Program-made: the position numbers and the translations under genes | NCBI RefSeq assembly: GCF_900102855.1 | Contig: NZ_FMWD01000005.1 | Location: forward strand, 45,203 to 109,202 | Length of the DNA stretch: 64,000 nt | Reading direction: 5' to 3' | From: Thiohalomonas denitrificans | Lineage (GTDB): Bacteria > Pseudomonadota > Gammaproteobacteria > Thiohalomonadales > Thiohalomonadaceae | The notes under the pieces: generated by a model | Database searches by the model: none | Told to the model about the DNA's origin: nothing | Seen by the model: the letters and a program-made list of their open reading frames with translations, nothing else | In this document: piece after piece, positions 1-6,928 of the stretch | Position numbering within the stretch: the stretch's first letter is position 1 | How the letters are laid out: each line of letters starts with the position of its first letter

Positions 1-498
1 CCCGGCATGGGCATGGGTCCCGGCATGGGCATGGGCCCCGGCATGGGCATGGGCCCCGGTATGATGGGCCCGGGCTACGGCGGACAGATGGGCCCAGGTT
101 ACGGCGGGCAGATGGGCCCGGGTTACGGCGGACAGATGGGCCCAGGTTACGGCGGGCAGATGGGACCGGGCTACGGCGGGCAGATGGGTCCCGGTATGAT
201 GGGTCCCGGTATGATGGGTCCCGGTATGATGGGTCCCGGTATGATGGGTCCCGGTATGATGGGTCCCGGTATGATGGGTCCCGGCATGATGGGGCCCGGC
301 ATGATGGGGCCCGGCATGATGGGGCCCGGCATGATGGGGCCCGGCATGATGGGCCCGGGCTACGGTCGGCAGATGGGTCCCGGTATGATGGGCCCGGGCT
401 ACGGCGGACAGATGGGCCCGGGTTACGGCGGACAGATGGGCCCGGGTTACGGCGGACAGATGGGCCCGGGCTACGGTCGGCAGATGGGTCCCGGCATG
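1..498 (+). repeat. In-frame tandem repeats (15-nt and 24-nt units)
   Basis: Two unit types alternate. Eleven 15-nt units encoding MMGPG occupy 196-360. Blocks of 24-nt units encoding MGPGYGGQ or MGPGYGRQ lie on both sides (about 68-195 and 361-490). Units differ mainly at third positions (ggt/ggc, ccc/ccg). Both unit lengths are multiples of three, so slippage would change protein length without a frameshift. Confidence 0.9.
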
Positions 499-657
499 AT
501 GGGGCCGGGTATGGCCCCGGAAACGGCAGCACCAAGCGAGGAAGATACGGGCACTACAGATAACCGCATGAAGAGTCCCGGCATGAAGGGGCCGGGTATG
601 GCCCCGGAAACGACAGCGCCAAGCGAGGAAGACACGGGCACTACAGATAACCGGTAG
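1..657 (+). CDS. Met/Gly-rich tandem-repeat protein (5' end outside window)
   Basis: The reading frame is open from base 1, so the true start lies upstream; the first in-window ATG is at 7. The protein is almost wholly low-complexity: MGMGPG units, then MGPGYGGQ octads, then eleven MMGPG pentads (bases 196-360), then more octads. It ends with two copies of a tail reading GPGMAPET.APSEEDTGTTDNR, joined by MKSPGMK. There is no enzymatic domain. The methionine density and the SHOCT membrane protein 71 bases downstream recall Met-rich metal (Cu+) binding proteins, but that is inference only. The near-identical DNA units imply recent expansion and contraction, so length is likely to vary between strains. 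Confidence 0.7.
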   Translation, partial: PGMGMGPGMGMGPGMGMGPGMMGPGYGGQMGPGYGGQMGPGYGGQMGPGYGGQMGPGYGGQMGPGMMGPGMMGPGMMGPGMMGPGMMGPGMMGPGMMGPGMMGPGMMGPGMMGPGMMGPGYGRQMGPGMMGPGYGGQMGPGYGGQMGPGYGGQMGPGYGRQMGPGMMGPGMAPETAAPSEEDTGTTDNRMKSPGMKGPGMAPETTAPSEEDTGTTDNR

Positions 658-728
658 TGTCTCTAGACATCCCGGTAGGCCGGTCCCTTGGGGGCCGGCC
701 TACTGCAAGCGTCGGGAGAGGAGAAGGC

Positions 729-950
729 ATGTGGTGGGATAATATGCACGGTTACGGCGGCGGTTTCTGGCCGGGCTGGCTTTTGATGGTGCTGTTCTGG
801 ATCTTGGTGATCCTCGGCATTGTCGCCGTCATCAAATTTCTGTTGGCGGGGACCAGTCGTAACGCCGCCATCGACATCCTCAAAGAGCGCTACGCACGCG
901 GAGAGATCAGCAAGGACGACTTCGAAAAGATGAGACGTGAACTGGAGTAG
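729..950 (+). CDS. Small SHOCT-domain membrane protein
   Basis: This is a 73-aa protein. The ATG at 729 is chosen because a strong purine-rich ribosome site (ggagaggagaagg) sits directly upstream; the frame is open back to a GTG at 657. The N-terminus is aromatic and glycine-rich (MWWDNMHGYGGGFWPGW), followed by one hydrophobic segment (about residues 17-38). The C-terminal module AIDILKERYARGEISKDDFEKM is split as AIDILKERYARGEI and SKDDFEKMRRELE and is the typical short SHOCT motif. Such proteins are common near heavy-metal and envelope-stress genes; the biochemical role is unknown. Confidence 0.8.
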   Translation: MWWDNMHGYGGGFWPGWLLMVLFWILVILGIVAVIKFLLAGTSRNAAIDILKERYARGEISKDDFEKMRRELE

Positions 951-1068
951 GTCGCCTGCCGAACGGGCAGCCACGCGCATAGCTCGAAAAATTTTTCGAT
1001 CCGTACTGGCATTTCCGGGAATGGCTGCTATTTTTAATAGTGCCTAACCATCAAAGCTGGACCTTGCC

Positions 1069-1098
1069 GGGTGGTCTCCCCAGACCACCCTTTTTTTT
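1069..1098 (+). terminator. Rho-independent terminator
   Basis: A perfect 9-bp stem (gggtggtct / agaccaccc) with a cccc loop is followed by eight T residues. It lies about 120 bases after the SHOCT gene and would end the transcript of the repeat-protein/SHOCT pair. Confidence 0.9.
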
Positions 1099-1291
1099 CT
1101 ATGCGACGGGGCTTTCCTGTCGGACTATCTTCCGGAATCGCTTTTTAAATCTGAAGTACCTGCGAGCCGCTGATCGGGATCGCATGACTGAGGCACTAAA
1201 GCGCTTGGTCAGCCCCCGGTGCAAAAATGGTGGGACGCAAAAAAGTCATTTGCCAGGCAATCAGAAGCCGTTGCGACCTGAAGAAAAGAGA

Positions 1292-1398
1292 AAGCCTGGC
1301 AGCTCCGCTGCCTTAGGAAGTTAGTCCCGGAAGGACGCATCCCTTAGGCCGGTGGCTTTGCGCCCTTGCCTTTCGACAAGGTTGCTTTTAACAGGCTT
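1292..1398 (-). promoter_or_regulatory. Cyclic-di-GMP-I (GEMM-I) riboswitch aptamer
   Basis: Read on the minus strand, the stretch has the hallmarks of the GEMM-I class. A closing stem AAGCCTG/CAGGCTT (1398-1392 with 1298-1292) encloses GCAACC, then a CGAAAGG tetraloop arm, then CGCAAAGCC, CGGCCTAA, and the tetraloop-receptor hairpin GGCAGCGGAGCTGCC. The order and spacing match the well-studied Vibrio Vc2 aptamer. A pyrimidine-rich run (TTTCTCTTTTC) follows the closing stem. No convincing minus-strand gene follows before the convergent genes that end at 950, so the regulated target is unclear and the element may be a relic. Confidence 0.82.
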
Positions 1399-1533
1399 AC
1401 CGTGAGGATAGGCGGCATTTCAGCAGCCACCATCCGTGGGAATACGGAAATGCCGTTTCCGTGCTAACGAGCTTCAAAGTATTGCCCTGAATCGAGCTTC
1501 AAGGCCGACCGTTCGGCAAAGGGAGTGGTTAGC

Positions 1534-1834
1534 AGCCTGTCGGACTTAGGATGTTCTTACTCGGCAACTGCTCCCTGCGTTGCTCTACCTCCTGCATCCA
1601 TGCAGTCGTGCGCCGGTGGGAGAGCGGCCCAAATTTCCCCGATTTCTCGTTGCGTAGACCCACTCGGCTTTGGCTCCTCGAGAATAGGTTCCAGACATTC
1701 TCTAATGCCGCCGTCCATGGCGGCATGCGTCGCTCTATCGAGTGCATCCCTGCACTCGTATGCGCCTCGAAATCATGAAAATTTGGTCTCACTCTCCCAC
1801 CTTGCTCGCTACGGGCACCTAAGTCCGACAGGCT
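1534..1834. repeat. Foldback element A, copy 1 (17-bp perfect terminal inverted repeats)
   Basis: The ends are perfect inverted copies of AGCCTGTCGGACTTAGG (1534-1550 and 1818-1834). Inner arms also pair imperfectly (GTGGGAGAGCGG...CCAAATTT against AAATTTGG...CTCTCCCAC), so the element can fold into a long interrupted hairpin. It carries no transposase. A related element lies at 6929-7091 with the same ends and the same central motif TAGACCCACT. Confidence 0.85.
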
Positions 1835-1860
1835 GGGGAACCTCTGAAAATTCTTTTTTT

Positions 1861-1930
1861 TCGTCACTCCCGCGAAAGCGGGAGCCCAGTATAAACAACA
1901 GCTGGATTCCCGCTTTTGCGGGAATGACGA
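1861..1930. repeat. REP-like inverted repeat
   Basis: Two arms, 1861-1889 and 1902-1930, are inverted copies built on CGTCA(c/t)TCCCGCGAAAGCGGGA, each itself a small palindrome. This is the widespread proteobacterial dispersed repeat type. It sits 54 bases before the next gene. Confidence 0.8.
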
Positions 1931-1984
1931 ATTTATAGAAGTGCCCGCTATACTTCACGGGCAGGAGACGGAAAAGGAAGTACC

Positions 1985-3253
1985 ATGCCACTCAGGCGTC
2001 GCGATTTCCTCACAGTCGCAACACTGGCTGCTGCATTACCGGAACTTGGCGGTTACCGCAGGGCGACAGGGGCTGAAATAGTGGATGGCGACTGGGAGAC
2101 CATCCGGGCCCAGTTCCGGCTTGATCCGACTTACGTCAATATGGCTGGCCTGCTTTTGACATCCCACCCGGAGCCTGTTCATAACGCCATCCGCGAATAT
2201 CGAATCGCTCTGGACGAAAGTCCCGCCCTCTATGCCATGGAAAACCGCTGGGATCTGGAGCGCAGGGCGCGCCGGGCCGCTGCACGTTTCATCGGTGCCC
2301 GGTACCAGGAGGTGGCGCTGACGGACAGCACCACGATGGGACTATCCCAAATCTACAACGGTATTCGGGTTCGTTCCGATCAGGAGCTGCTCACCACCGA
2401 AGAAGACTACTACGCGACCCAGCAGGCCCTGCGATATACAAGCCGCCGCACAGGTGCATCCCTTCGCATCGTGCCGATGCCGTCCGCGGAAGCCTCCGCA
2501 GTGAGCACAGAACGCATCGTCGACAGACTGATTGCTGAAGTGCGTCCCGAAACACGGGTGCTCGGTCTGACCTGGGTGCACTCGAAGACAGGACTGAAAC
2601 TGCCGGTTCGGCAAATTGCCGAAGAGTTGGCAGTCATCAATCGTCGTCGGGATGAGACCGACCGGGTCTTGTTGGTTCTTGACGGTGTGCACGGTTTCGG
2701 TGTGGAGGATTTCCAGGTGAGCGACCTCGGCTGTGATTTTTTCGCCGCAGGCGCCCACAAATGGCTGTTCGGACCCAGGGGTACGGGAATCATCTGGGGC
2801 CGGCCGGAGCGAACCGCAGAGGTGGACATCACCATTCCGACGTTTACCCCTGACGGAACCTGGGGCGGTCACATGACCCCCGGCGGGTTCAAACCCTTCG
2901 AGCACCAATGGGCACTGCCGGCCGCATTCCGATTCCAGGAGAACATTGGTCGCGATGCCATCGCTGCACGCATCCACGAACTCAACCGTCAAATGCGGGA
3001 AGGCCTGTCAACGATCCCGCAGGTCCGACTGCACACCCCAATGAAGCCTGATCTTGCATCCGGCATCACCTGTTTCGATATCGAAGGCATGAGACCGGAA
3101 CAGGTAGTCGAAGCGTTGCTGGAGCGGAATTTCGTGACCAGTGAAACGCCCTATAAGCCGTCCTCGGCACGGGTGACTCCGGGACTGTTCAACACCCCCG
3201 AAGAGGTGGACCGGACGTTGGCCGCCATTGATGCGATAGCAAAACGAGCCTGA
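1985..3253 (+). CDS. Tat-exported class V aminotransferase (isopenicillin-N-epimerase-like)
   Basis: This 422-aa fold-type I PLP enzyme has the Schiff-base lysine at K259 in AAGAHKWLFGPRG, with the preceding LDGVHGFG segment carrying the cofactor-binding Asp/His region. The N-terminus MPLRRRDFLTVATLAAALP is a twin-arginine signal, so the enzyme is predicted to be exported folded. The family includes CefD-type epimerases and cysteine-desulfurase-like lyases; the substrate cannot be read from sequence. The ATG follows a ggaag ribosome site. It appears monocistronic, with the repeat at 1861-1930 upstream and the HipBA pair downstream. Confidence 0.85.
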   Translation: MPLRRRDFLTVATLAAALPELGGYRRATGAEIVDGDWETIRAQFRLDPTYVNMAGLLLTSHPEPVHNAIREYRIALDESPALYAMENRWDLERRARRAAARFIGARYQEVALTDSTTMGLSQIYNGIRVRSDQELLTTEEDYYATQQALRYTSRRTGASLRIVPMPSAEASAVSTERIVDRLIAEVRPETRVLGLTWVHSKTGLKLPVRQIAEELAVINRRRDETDRVLLVLDGVHGFGVEDFQVSDLGCDFFAAGAHKWLFGPRGTGIIWGRPERTAEVDITIPTFTPDGTWGGHMTPGGFKPFEHQWALPAAFRFQENIGRDAIAARIHELNRQMREGLSTIPQVRLHTPMKPDLASGITCFDIEGMRPEQVVEALLERNFVTSETPYKPSSARVTPGLFNTPEEVDRTLAAIDAIAKRA

Positions 3254-3314
3254 GCAAGTCCACGCCCCATAAGCTGCCGCATCTCGCTTTCATGGATCGG
3301 CCGCCGCATGTTAG

Positions 3315-3379
3315 TTGACTAATTAGTCATTTGGTAGCAATATTTCTGATAAATCCTCTACCAATTGATTAAATAGTCA
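3315..3379 (+). promoter_or_regulatory. Putative HipB operator pair and promoter
   Basis: A perfect 14-bp palindrome TGACTAATTAGTCA (3316-3329) contains a -35-like TTGACT (3315-3320). A second, imperfect copy TGATTAAATAGTCA (3366-3379) ends on the first base of the hipB start codon. No Shine-Dalgarno sequence is visible before that ATG. The arrangement fits autorepression by the downstream HTH protein, as in known hipBA and other toxin-antitoxin operons. Binding is inferred, not shown. Confidence 0.65.
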
Positions 3380-3642
3380 TGCCACGTCGCTCATTCGCCG
3401 AACCCGAAACCTTCCAGCGCGTCCTGCGCCAGATACTCCAGGCGGCAGCCAAGCGCGGGATCGACGAGAGCGAGCTGGCGGTACGGGCCGGTGCGGCGCC
3501 GGAGACCCTTTCACGCATGAAAACTCGCGGCAATGGTGACTTCGGCCTGGTAACCAGGCTTGCCCAGGTTGCCGGGCTGCGCATCACTGCCGTTCCGGAC
3601 AACGATGCACTCGAGTCGCTGCAGCGAGGGGACTTCTTCTGA
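3379..3642 (+). CDS. hipB: HipB-like XRE-family antitoxin/regulator
   Basis: An 87-aa protein with a helix-turn-helix in the middle (about residues 31-65: DESELAVRAGAAPETLSRMKTRG). Its stop overlaps the start of the HipA-like kinase by one base (TGATG), the usual translational coupling of hipBA pairs. HipB proteins bind and neutralise HipA and repress their own promoter; the palindromes at 3316-3329 and 3366-3379 are likely targets. The second palindrome runs into the start codon, so repression could also affect initiation. A slightly unusual feature is the lack of a ribosome site. Confidence 0.8.
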   Translation: MPRRSFAEPETFQRVLRQILQAAAKRGIDESELAVRAGAAPETLSRMKTRGNGDFGLVTRLAQVAGLRITAVPDNDALESLQRGDFF

Positions 3643-5018
3643 TGGATTATCACGCCGTCATCTGGACGCGCCGACCGGAAGGTCCGGTCAAGATGGGAGA
3701 CCTGGTGGTGACGCCTCGGGAGACCCGATTCAGCTATACCGAGGAGTATCTCGAGCTCGGGCCTGCTGCAGCCGGCCTGGCGCTCCTTTCCTCGCAGCGC
3801 CTCTACGGCCGCAACCCCGTCATATTCCAGGCCCGGGACGCCATGCCGCTCCATCCCCGCCTCATGGCGCTGATTCCCGGAGAAGGGCGGCGCAATATCC
3901 AGCGCCGTATCTACTCACGCATCCTGGAGAAACGACCCAATCCACCGGCCACCGGGTTCGAGATGGATTGGGAGTTGTTGCTACTCACAGGCCACGACGG
4001 TATCGGCCATCTCGACCTGTTCCGGGATGACCGTGCAGCCGAAGCCTCCTACACCCGCGCTGCGACCATGGCGCCGACGCCCGGGAATCGCTCCAGGTTC
4101 TGGAAGACCATTCGGGACGATGTCGCCCTCGATGTGGAACTCATGGATGCCGAGGCTGTGGCCGAACTGCTGGGGCCCACGCCGTCCGCCGGCGGCATGA
4201 TCCCCAAGCTGCTGGTTGCCATACCGGACGCGCCGGAATGGGATGGCACATTCGCCCGACCCGGTACTCCGGAAGTGGAGGGGCGGCGCTTCGTCGAGGT
4301 GGTGCTCAAGATCGAGCCCTCGGAGTACCGGGGCGTCGCCGAACTCGAAGCCGAGTGCCTCGAACTCCACCGGGAGGCGGGATTCGAGGTACCGAGGTCG
4401 TGGCGGGCCACACTGGATGGCCTGGAATTACTCGCCGTCGAACGCCTCGATTTCACTGCCGAAGGGCTCCCGATCCCCATGGAGAGTCTGTTTTCGGTGT
4501 TCGCCACCGGGCGTAGGGATTTCAACTCCAATCAGGATACCGACCTGGCCGAGGTCGGTTCATGGCTCGAGAAACTCGCCTCCGTGGTAAACATGGACGT
4601 GCGAGCGGTGCAACGGGAGATGTATCGACGCTTGTGTATGGCGGTGTGTACCGGCAACGGCGACATGCACCTGCAAAACCTCTCGTTTCTGGGTGGGCCG
4701 GAAGAGGTCCGCCTCTCGCCGATCTATGACCCGGCGCCCATGCGGGCTTGGCCACAACATGATGTCCGACTCGCGGTACCTCTCGATTTCGACGACACAA
4801 TCGGGGGCTTCGGCGAGAACCTGATCGAGCTGGGAACGAAATACGGGCTGACGCGAAAGCAGGCCGGCGAGATGCTCAGGTGGTCGCTTGAGGTGACCGA
4901 TGATTATGCAGAGCGGGTGCAAAGTCTGAGTGCCGTACCGGAAGAGCGCCGCCACCGACTGGCCGCCACGGTTCAGCGGGAACGGGAGCACCTGCGGATC
5001 GCATTGGATGGTGCTTGA
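3642..5018 (+). CDS. hipA: HipA-family serine/threonine kinase toxin
   Basis: At 458 aa it is close to E. coli HipA (440 aa). K223 in VLKIEP fits the ATP-binding lysine. G338-N346 (GNGDMHLQN) is the catalytic loop, with D341 as base and N346 as metal ligand, and D363 in IYDPAP is the DFG-like metal-binding Asp, so the kinase looks intact. The N-terminal subdomain (RLYGRNPVIFQARDAMPLHPRL) is divergent from the E. coli protein. Classical HipA phosphorylates glutamyl-tRNA synthetase; other branches target other tRNA synthetases, so the target here is uncertain. It is co-transcribed with hipB. Confidence 0.85.
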   Translation: MDYHAVIWTRRPEGPVKMGDLVVTPRETRFSYTEEYLELGPAAAGLALLSSQRLYGRNPVIFQARDAMPLHPRLMALIPGEGRRNIQRRIYSRILEKRPNPPATGFEMDWELLLLTGHDGIGHLDLFRDDRAAEASYTRAATMAPTPGNRSRFWKTIRDDVALDVELMDAEAVAELLGPTPSAGGMIPKLLVAIPDAPEWDGTFARPGTPEVEGRRFVEVVLKIEPSEYRGVAELEAECLELHREAGFEVPRSWRATLDGLELLAVERLDFTAEGLPIPMESLFSVFATGRRDFNSNQDTDLAEVGSWLEKLASVVNMDVRAVQREMYRRLCMAVCTGNGDMHLQNLSFLGGPEEVRLSPIYDPAPMRAWPQHDVRLAVPLDFDDTIGGFGENLIELGTKYGLTRKQAGEMLRWSLEVTDDYAERVQSLSAVPEERRHRLAATVQREREHLRIALDGA

Positions 5019-5041
5019 TCCCTCCATACTACGTGACTTTA

Positions 5042-5057
5042 CATAATATACATTATG
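5042..5057. repeat. 16-bp AT-rich near-palindrome
   Basis: CATAATATACATTATG has 6-bp arms CATAAT/ATTATG around a central ATAC. It lies between the convergent ends of hipA and the DUF3579 gene. It could be a protein-binding site or part of a transcription end; nothing decides between these. Confidence 0.4.
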
Positions 5058-5106
5058 CGAATTGCTTATTGGAGTAACAGCCGGAAATCGTAGCCCCTTG
5101 AGGGCC

Positions 5107-5418
5107 TCAGGCTTCCGCCGCATGGGGTTCCGGGTAGTCAAGCCCCTGCGGTATTTCTTCAGTCACCAGGTTGTTGGTTCTGGCGAAATCCAGCAGAAAC
5201 TTCAGCAGCATCGGCTCTTGCTGTTCCAGACTGGTATCCACCAGCACGCAGTTGGCACCGTCGATGGTGATCACGCGAACTTTGGGATGGAACCGGATAC
5301 GGCCTCCCGAACCGGTTCGGCCTGCGACCGATGCAAGGCGCTGCGCCCAATCGCCAGGTCGGAATCGCTGCCCGTCCTTGGTGAAGTTCCTGATAATGAT
5401 CTGCACTGAAAGACTCAT
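5107..5418 (-). CDS. DUF3579 family protein
   Basis: A 103-aa protein starting MSLSVQIIIRNFTKDGQRFRPGDW. The start at 5418 is preferred over a longer frame because AGGAAC precedes it and the family begins here. The body matches the proteobacterial DUF3579 pattern (GQ.FRPSDWAERL...VIDGVKCV.VD..L...P). The function is unknown. It is divergent from the rhodanese gene, with a 95-bp AT-rich shared promoter region. Confidence 0.75.
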   Translation of the reverse strand: MSLSVQIIIRNFTKDGQRFRPGDWAQRLASVAGRTGSGGRIRFHPKVRVITIDGANCVLVDTSLEQQEPMLLKFLLDFARTNNLVTEEIPQGLDYPEPHAAEA

Positions 5419-5513
5419 AGGTTCCTGGATGTGATTGCAAAAACAGAATGGTCTTGTTTGAGACCAAGCTAATTCTATATACTTATAACATATACTAATG
5501 GACACCAACAATT
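5419..5513. promoter_or_regulatory. Divergent promoter region, DUF3579/rhodanese
   Basis: This is the only stretch between two divergently oriented genes. It is AT-rich, with ATATAC direct repeats (atatacttataacatatac) about 17-36 bases before the rhodanese start. The repeats could be a regulator site or -10 elements; no specific regulator is assigned. Confidence 0.45.
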
Positions 5514-5942
5514 ATGCCCGAATCCCTACTGCGTCACCTGAAGCCCAGCGGTGCCTATGAACTGCTCCAAAGCGAACCAAGGGCCGTACTCATCGACATT
5601 CGATCCGGTATGGAGTTTCTCTTTGTCGGCCATCCGGTCGGTGCCATTCACATTCCCTGGATCGACGAACCAGACTGGGATATCAACCCCAACTTCGTCA
5701 AACAGGTAAAGGCCCTGATGCTAGGAGGGGTAATCTGTGAAGCGGACAGTATGTGCGCCCCCGTGATTCTCATCTGCCGAAGTGGCAAACGTTCGCTCGA
5801 GGCAGGCAAGGCGCTGGTCCAGGCGGGGCTCCCTCAGGTCTACAACGTGCTGGACGGTTTTGAAGGGGAACTCGATGAGCACCATCACCGGAGCAGTCTG
5901 GGTGGCTGGCGTTTTGAGAACCTGCCGTGGGAGCAGTGTTAA
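5514..5942 (+). CDS. Single-domain rhodanese-like protein
   Basis: This is a 142-aa protein with one rhodanese fold. The active-site loop is C88 in CRSGKRS, preceded by PVILI, and the start carries the LIDIRSGMEF (CH2A-like) motif. The catalytic Cys is present, so sulfane-sulfur transfer is plausible. The long insertion between the two motifs (KALMLGGVICEADSMCAP) is typical of a subgroup found in sulfur-metabolising proteobacteria. There is no signal peptide, so it is cytoplasmic. A terminator follows 25 bases after the stop. Confidence 0.85.
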   Translation: MPESLLRHLKPSGAYELLQSEPRAVLIDIRSGMEFLFVGHPVGAIHIPWIDEPDWDINPNFVKQVKALMLGGVICEADSMCAPVILICRSGKRSLEAGKALVQAGLPQVYNVLDGFEGELDEHHHRSSLGGWRFENLPWEQC

Positions 5943-5966
5943 CTCTCCCGGCAGCCTTGAACAGCT

Positions 5967-5999
5967 AAAGGCCCGCCCGCTTTGCCTGGGCGGGCCTTT
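5967..5999. terminator. Bidirectional rho-independent terminator
   Basis: Perfect 12-bp arms aaaggcccgccc / gggcgggccttt lie between the convergent rhodanese and CsbD genes, giving T-rich ends in both directions. Confidence 0.88.
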
Positions 6000-6013
6000 A
6001 GTGCCTTACGGGG

Positions 6014-6223
6014 TCAATGCTTCCGCTGAAACTCGTCGGCTTTCTTCTCGGCATCATCCCTGGCAATGCCATAGCGCTCCTGAAGATAGCCGACCAGACG
6101 GTCACGTTTACCTTCGATGCGATCGAGATCGTCGTCGGTCAGCTTGCCCCACTGCTCCTTTGCGCGACCTTTCCATTGTTTCCAGTTGCCCTCGATCTGG
6201 TTCCAGTCCATGGCTGCCTCCAT
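6014..6223 (-). CDS. CsbD-family stress protein
   Basis: A 69-aa hydrophilic protein with the CsbD/YjbJ signature: WNQIEGNWKQWKGRAKEQWGKLTDDDL, written here as WNQIEGNWKQWKG then RAKEQWGKLTDDDL, and a second half DRLVGYLQERYGIARDDAEKKADEF. The start at 6223 follows AAGGAAA; an alternative ATG lies four codons further in. Family members are abundant under osmotic or general stress; their molecular role is unknown. It is convergent with the rhodanese gene. Confidence 0.88.
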   Translation of the reverse strand: MEAAMDWNQIEGNWKQWKGRAKEQWGKLTDDDLDRIEGKRDRLVGYLQERYGIARDDAEKKADEFQRKH

Positions 6224-6661
6224 TGGTATTTCCTTCTTGAGTTCTAGACCCCAACCCCTGGTATCGGCCATCCGTTCAATTACGCAATACTCGGGACGTG
6301 CCCCGCTAATGGGCCACGACAAAGCGCGCTGCGATGCTTGGGAATCGTGCGCCGGCCCGGGCCGGATGCCTGTAGGTTGGCCTTCACGCCGTCATCGGTT
6401 CGCGACGGGCTAAAGCCCGACCTACATCGCGGCGCAGGATTGGTCCATTAGCGGGGCTCCCTTCGGGCCGGTTCACAAGCCTCCTCGGCTGCGTTGCAGT
6501 CGCTTGAATTGGCTTACGGCCAGTCCTGCGCTCCTGCGCCTTGCCAAGGGCGCTTGTGAGAACGGCTGAGCGTTACACTATTTTCCACATGGACCACTAG
6601 ACTCGTTTAAGCAGGCTTCGGGCACACACCCGCCCGGTCAACAAAAGGGAGTTGGGGCGAT
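6224..6661. other. Intergenic region with dispersed repeats
   Basis: No protein gene is supported. The region holds the CsbD promoter, the inverted-repeat element 6301-6456 and a GC-rich stretch (6457-6560) resembling repetitive extragenic DNA. Confidence 0.6.
6301..6456. repeat. Inverted-repeat element B
   Basis: The outer 12-bp ends CCCCGCTAATGG (6301-6312) and CCATTAGCGGGG (6445-6456) are perfect inverse copies. Inside is a second pair, tgtaggttggcc against ggctaaagcccgacctaca, of the common TGTAGGTCGGGCTTTAGCC dispersed-repeat type. It contains no coding capacity. Confidence 0.7.
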
Positions 6662-6916
6662 ATGACGGACGTTGTCTGGCTGGCGGCCATCGTGATTGCT
6701 GCCATTGGCCCGATGGTGCAGTCCACCTTTTCACGTAATCCGGCCATGAGTCCGGTCAAATACGTGGCATTTACCTTTGTATGGCCCTTCGTGGTCTTGA
6801 GCAGCCTGCCACTGCTCTGGAGTGACGAGTTGTCCCCGGCGATCCTGGCAGTTACTGCCTTGGTGTTCATTTCGATGGTGATTTGTACCGGCGTATTCAT
6901 CCTACGCCGGAGGTGA
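6662..6916 (+). CDS. Small hydrophobic membrane protein, unknown function
   Basis: An 84-aa protein with about three hydrophobic segments (residues 3-22, 32-52 and 60-81) and a basic C-terminus (LRRR), which suggests a cytoplasmic tail. A purine-rich site (gggagttgggg) precedes the ATG. No family is recognised. Foldback element A copy 2 starts 13 bases after the stop. Confidence 0.6.
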   Translation: MTDVVWLAAIVIAAIGPMVQSTFSRNPAMSPVKYVAFTFVWPFVVLSSLPLLWSDELSPAILAVTALVFISMVICTGVFILRRR

Positions 6917-6928
6917 ACCGTGCCTCTA

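Larger units (their letters stand above)
951..1984. other. 1-kb region without a supported protein gene
   Basis: Open frames here lack ribosome sites and overlap structured elements. What can be supported is a rho-independent terminator at 1069-1098, a cyclic-di-GMP-I riboswitch on the minus strand (1292-1398), a foldback element (1534-1834) and a REP-like inverted repeat (1861-1930). Bases 1099-1291 and 1399-1533 show no recognisable feature. Confidence 0.7.

Noticed and set aside
1-500. CRISPR-like array
   Set aside because: The units are contiguous in-frame coding repeats without spacers, and no cas genes are present.
1215-1262. Second, plus-strand c-di-GMP-like segment (GTGGGACGCAAA)
   Set aside because: It has one GEMM-like word but lacks the closing stem, the CGAAAG arm and the receptor hairpin.
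1040-1324. 94-codon open frame on the plus strand
   Set aside because: It runs through the terminator and antisense to the riboswitch, has no ribosome site and no family-like composition.
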